Part shown: one piece after another, positions 11,901 to 24,359 of the stretch
Numbering within the stretch: the first letter of the stretch is position 1
Layout of the letters: each line of letters begins with the position of its first letter
Assembly: GCA_009599575.1 (NCBI GenBank)
Contig: VWND01000015.1
Span: 434,001 to 498,000 of the forward strand
Direction of reading: 5' to 3'
Length of the DNA: 64,000 bases
Source: Blumeriella jaapii
Lineage: Eukaryota > Ascomycota > Leotiomycetes > Helotiales > Drepanopezizaceae
Program-made: the position numbers and the translations under genes
Notes under the pieces: model-generated
The model's input: the letters and a program-made list of their open reading frames with translations, nothing else
Database searches by the model: none
What the model was told of the DNA's origin: nothing

Positions 11901-13724
11901 CTAGAATTCCCAATTGCACCACTCCCTCTTCGGCGGCAGCAGGGGCATTTTCCCGCCCTCAAACGTCCCCGTCGCCCTCGCGTGCTTATACGCGTTTTCT
12001 ATGGTCTGATCGTACATCGAGTCAGGCATCGCCGTGTCTTTGTTGCAGACCGGCGGCCCCTGTGGGAACCAGATCCTCTCCCATACCCCGTCCGGACCTC
12101 TGAACCCGGGAATACCCTTCGCAGCGGGCTGGTTGTTCATGTGATTAGCTGGGGTTTCGCCTTTGTAGATGACTCTTTGCCCCTTAAATGTGAGTAGCCT
12201 CCCATGAGAATCGCGAGTGCTGTATGTGTCTATCTCGGGGTGTTTGGCACCGAGCTCTAGATTGCTTACAGTTCTATTTGGAAGTTGCGAAGGCTGTGGA
12301 GCACCGATTCCAAATCCACTAGCGGGGGGAGCAACGGGCTGCGGCTGGTTGAACGAATTCGGAGGTAAATTCGAGACAGGTTTTGTGAAAGGATTAGGGC
12401 TGCTTGGGCTGGGGCGTTCCCACCCACGTTGCCCGCAAAGGGATTTGTGTTATTTGAAAATGATTGGGACTGGGCTGGGGCACCAAAAGGGTTTTTTTCA
12501 GGCGCCGATGTACCGAAAGGATTTGCAGCCGGAGTCGGGTTGTGGGCGAACGGCTGTGGAAAAGAGTTGGCTTGGACTGGCTGTGTAGAGGCTCCGAACG
12601 GGATAGAGGTTGCTGGGGCAGGTATCCCAAAACCGTTCGATTGTGCAGGCTGTGAAGGAGCTCCGAAAGGTGTCGCATCCATTTGCTTTTGTCCAAAGGG
12701 GTTGGGATTGCCAGCAAAAGCAGAAAATGGAGCTGCGGCTGCGGTTGAAGAAGCAGCTCCAAAGGGGTTGGGCTTTTGGCCTAAGGTAGACGGTTGTCCG
12801 AAAGCGCCTCCAGTACCAAGCTGTGCGGGCGTTCCAAATGCTGGATTTCCTCCAAATGCCCTGGGTGCTTGACCTAGCGTTGATGGTTGGCCGAAACCAC
12901 CACTGCCAAGTGTAGTCGGCGCACCAAATGCTGGAGGAGAAGGATTCCCAAACGCTGATGAGTGTTGACCTGTTCGTCCAAAGACATTGGTCGCTTGCTG
13001 GAAGCCTCCTGACTTATTATTGAAGGGATTCGCCTGGGACCCAGCTCCAACCGCCTGGCTTTCCTGAACAATATCTAATCGATTTGGGTGGTCTTTCTCT
13101 GCAGCGAGGATGAAGTTCACAGCCGCATCGATGTTGTTGATCGCATTTTGGATCTGCTGTTCAGAAGACCGGAACAACTGTTCTGCATCTTGGGCCTATG
13201 TTCAATTGAGTCTTCTGTCGGGTAGTACAATTATGCCCACCTACTGCTTGTTGTGGATTTCCTGCTGCTACTGCCATGTAGTGAAGAAGTCGCATTTCCT
13301 CAAAACTCTGCTCTCGCATAGGCCCTCCAAACAATTGCGCCGGAGCGCCCCTCCCGGGTCCATACGCAGATAATATCCATTGGGGTCTCTCCGATGTCAA
13401 ATCGGTGATTATTGCGCCCTTGTCTAGAGAATAAGGTAAAGTCGGCGCAGGCGGTCCTACAGGATCCGTCAGTTACATTCTAAGCCATGGGGAGGTCTCC
13501 TCACCTCTGTTCTGATACCCATTGCCGCCGTTGTCTCGCGAACTCGAGTTATCTAGGGCAGCGAACCGGTTGCCATTGACAGGTTGCTGGTTTGGATTCG
13601 AATTTGGGTGCGAAAACCTGCAATTATCTGCGCAAGCTGTCAGCTTCTGCTTCAGCGCCGAAACTGAATACTCACTCCCGTTGCGGCAATTCCCCTGCGC
13701 CCAAAATTTGCAGACGCCGGGCAT
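11901..13724 (-). CDS. NUP42: CCCH zinc-finger FG nucleoporin (Nup42/Amo1 type)
   Basis: Exons are 13724-13676, 13627-13505, 13456-13245, 13195-12428 and 12344-11901, about 531 aa. The first junction rebuilds a CCCH finger (C-X7-C-X5-C-X3-H: CKFWAQGNC, then CRFSH). After a helical segment (SEQQIQNAINNIDAAVNFIL) comes a long run of FG/NPF repeats (FGAP, NPFG, SGGFGQ). The C-terminal domain (HPEIDTYSTRDSHGRLLTF, then GVWERIWFPQGPP) is the conserved end of fungal Nup42-like proteins, which sit on the cytoplasmic face of the pore and help mRNA export. The 83-nt intron 12345-12427 has a weak donor (GTGGGT). The skipped stretch also reads NPF-like codons in the downstream frame, so a single-base deletion near 12410 is the alternative. 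Confidence 0.85.
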
Positions 13725-14103
13725 CCTCGCAGTCTCGAAGGGATGCTTCTAATTGTTGCCAGGCCTGCCGAGTGATCATCGCATCGCCAGTCGACTTCGA
13801 TGTGTCGATTGTAAGATTGAGGGGGAGGACGAGAAGAGGGCGAAATTGGAGGTCGGGGGATGTTCGTTCACTCGTCAAGAAAATCGCGGACGCGTCGGGA
13901 GAAGCTCAGCCTCGCTTCGCGAAAGTGTTTTTCGGCTAGGGGTAGTCAGTCAACCTAAGCATTCGAGTCAACCGAAGCTAAGCTCGACGACTGAGCTGAG
14001 CTGAGCTTTTCATTTTCATTATTCGTTACAGACATGAACATCACAAAATTGGGCCAAAGCCACAAGAGGAGCGAGCAACCATGCGGGCAGAGAGTCGCTC
14101 AGA
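13725..14103. other. Promoter of NUP42 and 3' flank of FMP25
   Basis: No gene seen. A short GAGCT tandem (three units, about 13994-14008) is present. The flank serves the minus-strand NUP42 start at 13724. Confidence 0.35.
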
Positions 14104-15849
14104 TCATGTTCCAGAGTACACCGCCGTCACGCCTTTCCCACATTCGATTCTCTGTTCTACACTGACGTTTCTTCCAGCGCATCTTATCTTCGTCCGAGGC
14201 GTGATTTGGAACCGATGCTCCTCTCTCCTCCCCTTTTCCTTGTCTGCTTGAACGTCGAGGGGGGCGATGTACGTAGGGCTGTTCACGTTGTTCCTCTTCC
14301 CAGTACCAACCTGATAATGCTCATTTCCGCCCCAAAAAAGAACGTCTGCCCCCCAATTCGTATCGTTCTCCGAGCTGTGCTTAGTCGCTCCGAGATAGGT
14401 AACATTGCCCATTACAGCGGCCATGTGCGTTCCTCCGACGGAAAGGCGGGCTAGACGGATTGGAACCACGGTCTTCTTGACTTCGTCGTACTCGAAGAGA
14501 CCTGATAATGCCTTGATTTTGGTCGGAGTTCCTTGGACGTGAGTCCATCTCCCGTTGCCCAGCCCTCCGAAGATTCCCTGCCCACATGCCCAAGTGTCAG
14601 CAGTGACGCGCCCCAGGCCTCGAGGCTCTTCTTCCCCTGGGTCAGCAATACGAGTTGCGTCGATGGTGAAGAAGCTATTGACACCGCCAGCAGCAATGTT
14701 CATAACTTTGGGGAGGAGACCAGTGCCCCGGTAGAGCCTATCGATCGGCAGAAGACAGGGCGCGTCGATAATAGATGATTCCGGGGAAGGTTCAAACCCT
14801 AACTGGCCAACGGAGTTGTCACCAAAGGCGAAAACTCGTCCCGCTTTATCTGCTGCCAGAGAATGGAAATCCCCAGCAGCAATCTTCGATATTTCGAATC
14901 CTTTCAAAGTAGTTATCTCGTGTGGTTGATCGACTGGGCCAGCCTTCAATCCTGGGATCCCAAGCGCTGGACCTGGAAACATAGCCTCGTTCTCCCTTCC
15001 AAGGGGAACAGAAAATAATCGACCCTTGGTTGTGAGAATGATGCCATGTTCAAGGCCACTACTGACATCTGATATCCTTTCACCCCATGACATGTCCTTA
15101 ATCTGAATCGTCCCGTAGCTGATGTGTGACCTGCTGCTCCAAAAAGGGAACCATGAGCTTTCCAGCGGCATGGTACCCGCAAGCTGATCATTCTGATTTG
15201 TAGGGACCGAGTAGAGTTTTCCAGAAGATGATAGTGCTAGTATACGATCCCGGGAGATGGAAAGCTTTACAAGATCTTTGCCTTTCAGGGTAGGTACAGG
15301 ATCTCTGGTGGCTGTCGAGAAACCGGCTCCCCATTGAAGCAGATCTCCATTCTCTGCAATTGCCGCGCCAAAGTTTCTGTCCAGCTTGATGTCTCGAAGG
15401 AGCTTTCCGTCAAAATACTTGATTCTCCTTGGGGTCTTGATGCTGGGTTCTTCCGAGTCGGGTGCCACTACTCGGCCGGTATTCGAGCCCCATGCATACA
15501 CTCCTGGGTTCTCCCAACTCTTCTTGACTTGCAGATGCTGCGAACTGATCAAGTCCCGGTTGTCCTCCCGTGAGCTCGCCTTCCTGCGCGGCTTTTCGAA
15601 TGTGACATCGGCGGGGGCCGGTATTTCCTCTGCGTGCAGAGTTCTTGTGAAGCCGAGAGCATAAAGGGAGCCGGCTCCGCCCAAAATCGATAGGAGAAGG
15701 ACTGCGGTTTGCGCCGATCTTGTGTGGGCGACCTTAATTGGGAGTCGGCTTTGGTTTCGAATACATCGTCGCTGGGATACTCGACACAATTGGCTGCGTG
15801 TAAGTCGAGCGATGGGATGAGCCCTTGAAGTGATTGTTGAGGAGAACAT
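14104..15849 (-). CDS. FMP25: FMP25-like mitochondrial RCC1-repeat protein
   Basis: A single intronless frame of 581 aa. The N-terminus is Arg/Ser-rich (mitochondrial presequence) and is followed by a hydrophobic segment at about residues 48-66 (VLLLSILGGAGSLYALGF). Beyond it are RCC1-type propeller repeats, visible as recurring units such as GVYAWGSN, AAGDFHSLAADKAGRVFAFGDN and TWACGQGIFGGLGNG. This architecture matches Fmp25, an inner-membrane protein required for respiratory complex III assembly in yeast and related to human RCC1L. The role is taken from the family. It is transcribed away from COG3, which starts 408 nt to the right. Confidence 0.88.
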   Translation of the reverse strand: MFSSTITSRAHPIARLTRSQLCRVSQRRCIRNQSRLPIKVAHTRSAQTAVLLLSILGGAGSLYALGFTRTLHAEEIPAPADVTFEKPRRKASSREDNRDLISSQHLQVKKSWENPGVYAWGSNTGRVVAPDSEEPSIKTPRRIKYFDGKLLRDIKLDRNFGAAIAENGDLLQWGAGFSTATRDPVPTLKGKDLVKLSISRDRILALSSSGKLYSVPTNQNDQLAGTMPLESSWFPFWSSRSHISYGTIQIKDMSWGERISDVSSGLEHGIILTTKGRLFSVPLGRENEAMFPGPALGIPGLKAGPVDQPHEITTLKGFEISKIAAGDFHSLAADKAGRVFAFGDNSVGQLGFEPSPESSIIDAPCLLPIDRLYRGTGLLPKVMNIAAGGVNSFFTIDATRIADPGEEEPRGLGRVTADTWACGQGIFGGLGNGRWTHVQGTPTKIKALSGLFEYDEVKKTVVPIRLARLSVGGTHMAAVMGNVTYLGATKHSSENDTNWGADVLFWGGNEHYQVGTGKRNNVNSPTYIAPLDVQADKEKGRREEHRFQITPRTKIRCAGRNVSVEQRIECGKGVTAVYSGT

Positions 15850-16257
15850 GTTGAAGGCTCAGATCCAAGTGATCGCACTGCCTCATATCGTTGGAGGTTT
15901 CGGTGTCGTCTAATGCCGTAGCTGGATGGTCGGTTGTTTTCTCTCAGCCTCGTGAATCCATGACGATGCCAATCACAGCGAGCTATGTTCACCTGGTGAT
16001 CCGTGCCAACTTCTTGGATTACATCCCATCTACGGTACATATATACATACATACAAAACATACTGTACTTCTCGTAAAATCCGACCAACGCAAACACAGT
16101 GTTCCGATATGTACGAGGACTCCTGGTACACCTTTGTCCCGGACTTACAGTCTCCAAAAGATGATGCCTGGTCACCATTGACACATCGGCGAAGGGAGTC
16201 GTTATTGAAACAGCCAAATGTCAGCAACATCCCATGATTTGGAGGAGTCACTAACAT
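15850..16257. promoter_or_regulatory. Divergent promoter, FMP25/COG3
   Basis: A 408-nt region between the start codons of two divergent genes. It contains a stretch of ATAC units (about 16037-16052, ATATACATACATACA). No open frame of note. Confidence 0.45.
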
Positions 16258-18580
16258 ATGAGTCAGGGACAAAACAACAGTCCGGGTCTTCCAGATCCCC
16301 TCCTGGAGCTTTATCAAGAGGCAAGTGGCATGAAAGAGCCGCCAAAGGCAGATCTCGTCAAGCGGGCCAAATCTTACAGTGACTTCTACGATGTTGCTAT
16401 TTCTTCTTTCGGCAAGCAAAGCGTGACAGAAACACCCAAAGACATTTTTGAAACGTCAGAAAGCGCGATAGTTTTCAAGACCATTAGGCCTAAGTTCGAA
16501 GACTTTGAGGATGAACTGCTGGACGAGAGCCATGAAGAATACCGGTAATGATACTGAGCACCTCAACTTAAGCTTGGCTGACATTTGAGACAGGCTGTAT
16601 AGAGACCAACTTCTACTTTCCGAACGACATCTCGATACCCTACTCAGCGATACATCAGCCGCGTTAGATCTCCTGGCTTCTGTCTCCGAGTCCTTCAAAG
16701 CGGTCGAGTCCGAAACGATTGCATTCCAAGGACAATGTGAAGACCTACTGACTGAGCAAAAACGTCTTCGGGACTTGGCAGATGAAGTTGGAACAGAATT
16801 GCAATACTATGCGTATCTGGAACCCCTGACTAGACGTCTGAATGCGCCAGGCTCTGGAAGACTTGTCAGAAATGATGATTTCTTAGATATGCTTCTAGAT
16901 TTGAACACCTGCATCGATTTCATGGACCAACACGTTAGTCTTTCCTTATTCCAAAGAAAAAAGGAATTTCCTGACTTGGATAGCCTTCATACCGTGATTC
17001 TACAGTCTACAAAGCTCGATACATAACGCTGCTGCAGAGAGCGCTTGACTTGATTCAAATATCTTTCTCCTCTGCTCTCCAAGAAGTCTCAGATGGGGTT
17101 TCAAAGGAGCTCAAAGACAAAGAACATAGCGAAACTGCTGAATTTATCCTGCTTTATGGGAAATACGAGACTGCTTATGAGAGCTTTGGACTTCCATTAC
17201 AGAAGTTCTTGAAGAGTGCGGAGTTTGCATTCGGGCAGAAGGGTGATGCTAAAGCTTCAAGTCCTTACGTCCATCAATACCATGAGCTGTACAACCAGCT
17301 CGTCAATGCTTTCCTCAAGAGCCGTGAGCCAGTTGGTACTCTGGTGATCAAGAACCTCAAAAAGTTTGCAGCCACAGAGAAACCAGAAACAGATTTCGAG
17401 TCCTTCGCCAGAAAATGTATCCAGCACGTTCTGGACGTTTCTCACAATGAGCAGAAGCTCGTAACCCAGTTTTTTCAGAATGGACCGCTCTTGGCAGACT
17501 ACCAGCCCTTGGAAGCATATACCAAGAGCAACGAGTACGCTGGAAAGCTTGAAAACAACATACTCTCTCATCTTGAAACGCTTCACTCATATCTCTTGCC
17601 CTACATGAGCAGCGGGGACCTGCAACGAATCTGTGATTTGGTAAACTGGCTCGAGACTATGTATATGACATCCAGCGATGATGACCTGGGCAACGAACAG
17701 ATTGGAGATCGCCGCAGGTCTATTGTACAAGCTCTTCTGAGCAAACATCTCTGGAATTCACTAGATGCGCTTTTTCTGAAAACAGCCAAAGAAATCGAGC
17801 AATTTAAGCCAACACAAGAAGATCTCAGAGTCACTGCTAAGGCGAAGATCATCACCCATGAGACTAAAAGGTCGTCGAGTTGTGAGGGCTTAGGCGGAGT
17901 TGAGTTGCATGGCAGCCAGGCTCCCCTAATCTCGAATGCTTACCCGACTGTCAAAACTGCCGTCAAGCTGCTCGTTATGTACAACGAGGGTGTTTACGAC
18001 AGACCTGTAAGTTGCCCGCTTCAGATTCTCAAATCTTCTACATGCTGATTCATTACAGCGAACAAGTGATGTACTCTACGAGATCGTTCATCAAGTCACC
18101 GAATCCCTGCAGAAAGCAGCTACCATGGTCAAGCGCAGCTCGAGTATCATGGATGCGCAACTCTTCCTTATCAAAAACCTCATGTTCATAGAGAACCTCT
18201 TCATGACCCAAGAGATCCCAGATGTTATCCGACAGTCAACCGAGCTTGACTTTTCTCCTATCTGGGATACCATCCAGCAGCTGCAAGATCGCAGACAGCT
18301 GTTTAATCCTCTTGCATACATCACGCCTCTTGTTAAGGGAAATCTGCTTCCAGCGGTCATTGACCGGGTCTTAGATGCGAGGAAAGAGCTCGAAAAAGTT
18401 CTCGTGCAACAAATCACGGCTTTCACGAAAACTTGGCAAGCACGGTTGGCGGAGAAGGATACAGAAAAGAGAAGTAAGATAGCTAGGGAGCTTGAAATCT
18501 TACTAGAAAAGGTCTTGGATGAGGAGACGACGAGGGCAGCTCTGCTGAAAATGATCCATTCAGAAGATGACCTTATGTGA
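16258..18580 (+). CDS. COG3: Conserved oligomeric Golgi complex subunit 3
   Basis: Four exons, 16258-16544, 16594-16933, 16984-18006 and 18059-18580, give 723 aa. COG3 (yeast Sec34) is a core lobe A subunit of the Golgi tether that recycles glycosylation enzymes in retrograde transport. The conserved Sec34 core is visible: LQYYAYLEPLTRRLNAPGSG near residue 180, then CIDFMDQHPSYRDSTVYKAR, where the intron at 16934-16983 is needed to rebuild HPSYRD. The rest is helical. Introns are 49-52 nt. The C-terminus ends in a Lys/Glu-rich helix, and length is close to that of other filamentous-fungal orthologues. No defect seen. Confidence 0.92.
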
Positions 18581-19840
18581 GGGAGAAGATTTGACTAATC
18601 TACCTTAGTCGAGCATCAGATACAGGAAGCTTACAACACCGTTCAAGTTTCATTCTCTTCGTATTGGGAAACTGACTTTATGATTCTCGTGCCATCAAGC
18701 CACCTCTCCCACAATTCTCGTACCGGCAGCTAACGTTTAAGATGTTAGTAGCCGACAGTCGTCAACGCGGCCTCAATTTGAAGCTGTCGCCCTGTAAAAT
18801 CTAAAACCACTGAACCAAAATTCAAGTTGGTTCTTTAAGCATCATCCTACCGCATCGCTTCTTAAAAATCAGTCCATTAAACCGCTTATTGTGTTGAAAA
18901 TAAGATTTTGGATCATAGCCATTCACTTATCCAAATTTCAACTTTTAGCAAACACTTTAAACTTCCGCGACGCAATTTAGAATGATTTCAAAACACTTTC
19001 ATTACGGCTCATAGTCATCATATGCTAACCTCCACCATACTTTACCTTTCACGCTCTTGCTGTCTTTCTTTACCTTACTCGCAAACTCCTCCTCCTCCTC
19101 CTCCTCCTCCTCCTCCTCCTCCTCCTAGTGCTAGATGTTCATGCCTCCTGTGAATCCTCTACCGCCTGCAGACATCAAACCATGGCATGTGATGCGATGA
19201 GCTTACTAGCTACAAGCACTCGAAATTTTTGGGCAGTACAAGCCCTAACGGGGCTGGGAACAGGGAAATATCATCGTCATTTCGTACGACCGTCCAGTGC
19301 ATAGAGTTCCGGGTCATCCTCTGTGCATGAAACGAGTCGTGCGAAAGCAGAACAAGAAGGCCAGAAAGAAAGAGTGACAAGACCGACAAACAGAAACATT
19401 GTACTTCGGGTCACACCTATCAAGCTGGATGGCGCGTAGGAAGTTTCAGCGTCCTCGACATGCTACCTGCAACATCTGTTAAGAAGTCATTGTCTTTTTG
19501 ATCATTTTAATGGATCAACGGCTCCGATGCTGCATGGTGGCAGCATGTGAAACCTAGGCTTTAGACTGTTGCCCTTGTACAAGTGGTGGAACTCCCAGTG
19601 GATTGCCCAGAAATACCAATGACTTGTGTTGTATGGCCAGATAAATCTCACTTGACAAAACTCGACACCGGGACAGGGGCATTACAAATGGTACTTGGTA
19701 TTTGATTCGTGCACACGCAATGAATGTCTTTCGCCCGCTTTCCTTGCTTCGTCCAACTCAGATCGTTCAAGCTCAACAGACTAGGGAAATAGGGGTCGTA
19801 AAAGACTTTCGCGCACTGTGCTTCATTACAGGACATTTTT
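18581..19840. other. Intergenic region with CTC microsatellite
   Basis: About 1.26 kb between the convergent COG3 and EF-hand genes. Apart from the trinucleotide run near 19.1 kb it is AT-rich non-coding sequence without a recognisable frame. Confidence 0.45.
19086..19126. repeat. (CTC)n microsatellite
   Basis: About thirteen uninterrupted CTC units lie between COG3 and the EF-hand gene. It is non-coding and probably length-variable. Confidence 0.95.
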
Positions 19841-20609
19841 TCACTTTTCCATGAAGAAATGGAGAAACTCCTCGTCTACAATCATGTCAGCACAAGCAGT
19901 TTCTGAGCTCCTAATCAGTGAGATACGCACAATCAATACTTCCATCACCATTCTTGTCAACCTCCTGAATCATCGTCTTCAGATCATCATCTGTAAGGTT
20001 CTCGCCGAAAGTCTTCATCAGCGCACCAAGCTCGTCAACAGAGATGGATCCCGAGCCATCTTTGTCAAAGACGTTGAATGCGCTGCGCATCTCGTCTTCG
20101 ACGTTGGCGGGCTTGGCCTTGATGCTCATCATCTTGATGAATTCTGAAGGCAGGTCAGTCCCAGACCAGCGTGGCGCGGTACGGCTGATAGAACTTTGTC
20201 TCACCTTCGAGGTCGACGGTACCGGTTTGGTCAAGGTCTACTTCGTTGATCATATCTTCGATTTCGGACATTGTTGGGTTGAGGCCGAGCGACTCCATGA
20301 CCTTTGACATTTCCTCTTTCGTAATGACGCCTGAGGATGTTTAACAGCTGGTCACATGAGGTTGGTGATGAGGGTGAGGAGGAAGTGGATGTACCATCAT
20401 TGTCGCTGTCCTGGCAGGGAGTAAATATTTACAGATGGTAGTATAGTATCGATAAACTTACAAAGAGAGAGAAGGCTTCTTTCAAAGCGGCAACGTCGTT
20501 TGTATTCGGCGCCTCCTGAGCATCACCACAGAGGTAAGTGCGCGTACACAGATAGGAGCCAGGACGTGTCGGGAGGGTATCTTACAGCTGGCTCATGTAG
20601 CTGTGGCAT
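19841..20609 (-). CDS. Calmodulin-like protein with four EF hands
   Basis: Six exons: 20609-20586, 20515-20462, 20410-20395 (16 nt), 20330-20205, 20143-19931 and 19875-19841, 155 aa. Four 12-residue calcium loops are visible: [36 protein letters not shown] and [12 protein letters not shown]. All have acidic residues at positions 1 and 3 and Glu at 12. The 16-nt exon encodes the start of the first loop. The protein has the dumbbell layout of calmodulin but a distinct N-terminus and linker ([15 protein letters not shown]), so it is a calmodulin-like or light-chain-type sensor, not calmodulin itself. Its partner cannot be told from sequence. Phases agree at every junction. Confidence 0.87.
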
Positions 20610-21384
20610 ATTGTACAATGATATCTCTAGTCTGGGATAGATGCTAGAAAGGTCTTGATGTGGGTTTTCTCCAAAGCTGGACTGTGGTTGATAGCTGTAC
20701 ACGAGGAGGGGTGGCCTTGACGTCAGCTCATGGCATCACATGATTGCTCTCGCGGACAGGTACTGTAATGAAAATTCGCCTCTATGTAAACCTCTGACAT
20801 TTGGTTGGTCCTAACATAGTTTCCTGGCTATTTATGTGACGAGTTGTCAGAAGCCAACATCATATGGTCAGACGATTGCAGTGAAGACATCTGAACAAGT
20901 GGACTTGGATGCTACCTACGTTGCTGTAGGCTTTACTAGGTCTCCGGGATCTTTACTATGTTGGAAAGTACCGCAATCATTTGATAGCTCCGTATGACAA
21001 GATAAATTAGGGAGAGTGGCTAGCAAGCTCGCATGAAGCTTTCTGGACTTCTCAGAAAAGCTTACGCTAGATAAACTGCGAACCTAGATAGATTCAATGC
21101 CCCCCAGAAAATTGCTTACGAACAAGAGCAAGACAACAGAACAGGAGCCTGGATTCGGATTGGATACGACGTTCCTCTGCTTCCGAAAGTTGAAGTTCAC
21201 CTCAATTTCGAAAAAAATTCCCTCACCGGCCATCAAGAATATCACTGCGTCACCGTAAGATAGCCATTGTGTATTCCGAAAAGCATTGCTAGCTGGCCAT
21301 GTTCAGTCGTTGCTAGTCCTTAACAAGCACATCCCATCTTTCCTAGCCAGTAACTCCAGTTCCACACAGACCAATTCCTTTCTC
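20610..21384. other. Intergenic region, EF-hand promoter side
   Basis: About 775 nt upstream of the EF-hand gene and downstream of RPS26. No coding sequence recognised. Confidence 0.4.
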
Positions 21385-22292
21385 TTATGCTTGAGTAGTC
21401 TTGGCAGCAGCCTGGTTGGGGTTGACCTTCTTTCCGTCCTTGTTGTAGCGAACTCGAGGGGGGGGAGCGCGGTTTCGGCGGCCTTCGCGGGAACGGACAC
21501 TGTGAGAGAGTCGTTAGCCCTTCTGTTCTCTTGCAGGAAAGGACGTTCGACCAAGGTTCTTCTCAGTATGCGACGTACCGGACGATCTTGCCATGGATAG
21601 CGCAAGAGACGCAGTATTGCAACTTGAGGTACATCTTGGGAACGGTGTATTCCGGGAATACGGAGGCGTCCGAGATATCTCCTGTGGAGAGAAAGACACG
21701 TCAGCTAGTTATTTCCAAGTGATCTCCGAAGTTTCGGGTGGGTTGGGGATATGGGGGTACAAACTGATTGCGGCACTCTCAACCTGTTTTGGTCCAAGTC
21801 AGTAGAGTGTTCGGATTAGATCTGAGGGAATAGAAAGGTAAAAACAGATACGGACCATGTTGCGAATAGTAAATCTCTTTACTGGGAACTAGTTAGCAGA
21901 GTCCAGCCCAAGTTAAGGTGGAAAACTTGCTTGCTTTATCTGTACCATGTTAGCAAAATCCAAAAATCAGCGAGCCAGGAACAATCTTGGTTCAGGGTCT
22001 TGGATACATGGAGCATATATCCGAGATATAAGCAAATCTCCTAGACCTCTAACGTTGACTGAACTTTGAGAATTTGGGGGGGATGGATCACGAACCCTTA
22101 GGAGTGCATCGGGAGCAGTTGCTGCAGCGGATTGGCTTGACCTGGACAATTGTCAGAACGCTGTGCCTTTTTCGATGGCGGTAATAAATTCACATGTCCA
22201 CGGCCGTTCTTGTTTCTTCCGTTGGCGGAGCGCTTCTTGGGCACTGTATAACTGTTAGCTGAGTACAGCAGTCGCGCGCAGATGTACATACT
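21385..22292 (-). CDS. RPS26: 40S ribosomal protein eS26
   Basis: Eight exons encode 122 aa: 22292 (one coding base), 22243-22194, 22141-22096, 21939-21931 (9 nt), 21881-21856, 21783-21765, 21681-21579 and 21499-21385. eS26 sits at the mRNA exit channel of the small subunit. The diagnostic start [16 protein letters not shown], the zinc-binding CSNCSRC and CVSCAIHGK motifs, and the basic tail [24 protein letters not shown] region are visible. The start codon is split A|TG by a 48-nt intron (donor GTATGT). The 9-nt exon (DKA) is followed by a GC-AG intron (GCAAGT...CCCAG, 49 nt). Every phase fits, so the gene looks intact despite heavy fragmentation. Confidence 0.93.
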
Positions 22293-23036
22293 GATTGCGG
22301 TTGTTGGTTTCAAGTTGGAGTTTAGAAGGGGAGAACTTTTCGCGGGGCGACTTGTGCGAGATTTGGATCCACTAGCGTCCTCGAAAGCAGTGCTTAAGCG
22401 AGCCTGATCACGTTACTTTTCTCGGGCCTTACCAATCCCAATCAGAAATCAACCTAAGTAAGGATTACGATTACTTGAATTACCGCGCAAATTCAGTGAT
22501 ATCGATACTCTATTGCAGGAGATGACATACTGTCATGATTGAACTAGAAATATGAGAATCCCCAAGCAAAAGCACGTAGATTTGGTAATCCCATAAGCAA
22601 TTCTCTTCGAGGCATGTCCTTAATAGAAAGCTCGCAAGCTCGTTCTGTTAAGGAAAAAAAATGTATTTTGACTATTTCAAAGCGACTGTCTGATTGGCCC
22701 CTGAAAAAATTCGGACTGTGAGAAGCGGCAGACTGCTTTAAACGATTTAGGGATTACGTGATAGCCAAAATTTTACGACACGGTGATCGTCGAACTTGCG
22801 GAGAATTGCTTTTGATATCCTTTTTTGGGGTTTACAGTACGTGGTTGCGAGTCCAAGTCTATCAAAAGTGTCTCAATGAAAAAAGTCAACCCAACTTCAA
22901 CTCGAAGGACAAGCTCAGTAGCACATCATATGAGAAAGTCCATTGAAGTCAGCTCCTGCTAGCATTCGTGTGATCTTTCAGGTAGATACAGTCAAAGCTG
23001 GCCAGTAGCCCACCATCCATTTCCCTCACGATTGCT
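22293..23036. other. Intergenic region, RPS26 promoter side
   Basis: About 740 nt between RPS26 and the ubiquitin fusion gene, both on the minus strand. AT-rich; no gene recognised. Confidence 0.4.
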
Positions 23037-23707
<671 letters not shown>

Positions 23708-24262
23708 GGCTGCGTAATCAACGGTGTGGTCCGTTGATATCCTCACAATCACTTGGGAAGAAGAGAACAGAAATTTACCGATCAGGAAGAGGTTTTTGTG
23801 TGCGCTAGCTCGGCCCCGCCCCGTGCGCTAGACTATATTAGTCCTAGCTCCAACTTTTGAATGTCGATCGTTTTACCAAATTCCCAGAAACTATAACGCG
23901 CTGTGCTACGGTGTAAGCTACTGTCTGTTCACTTTTCCTAGGTACTTGAAAACTATCTCAACAAGTGCTTATGAATGCAATCTACAGGGTGAAATTTTCT
24001 GTTGCTGATTGTGGCTTAGTGCGTATTTCAGTCAAAAAGGCGCTAGCTAGTTCGCCCTCATTCTCCAGCATGGTTCCTCAGGACGTACATACGTACCCAA
24101 TTCATTCTTCATTCCATCACGAACACAATCATAGAGTATAGTTATAAAAGTGATTATTTTCAATTCCATCGCAGAAGTTTAAAGCGTATACCTCGGGTCG
24201 ATGTCGAGTTGAGTGAATGACTATGAGCCGAGTTGAAAGTCATCGTCGAGAAGTAGGTGACA
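23708..24262. other. Intergenic region, ubiquitin gene promoter
   Basis: Upstream flank of the ubiquitin fusion gene, CT-rich just before the start and AT-rich further out. No gene recognised. Confidence 0.4.
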
Positions 24263-24359
24263 ATGGACCGAAATGGAAGTCATAAGTCACGTAAGTATCT
24301 GACCGATATATTGACTGGCTTTCCCGATCTCTTACCGCTCGGAGCCTAACTTCTGTTTT

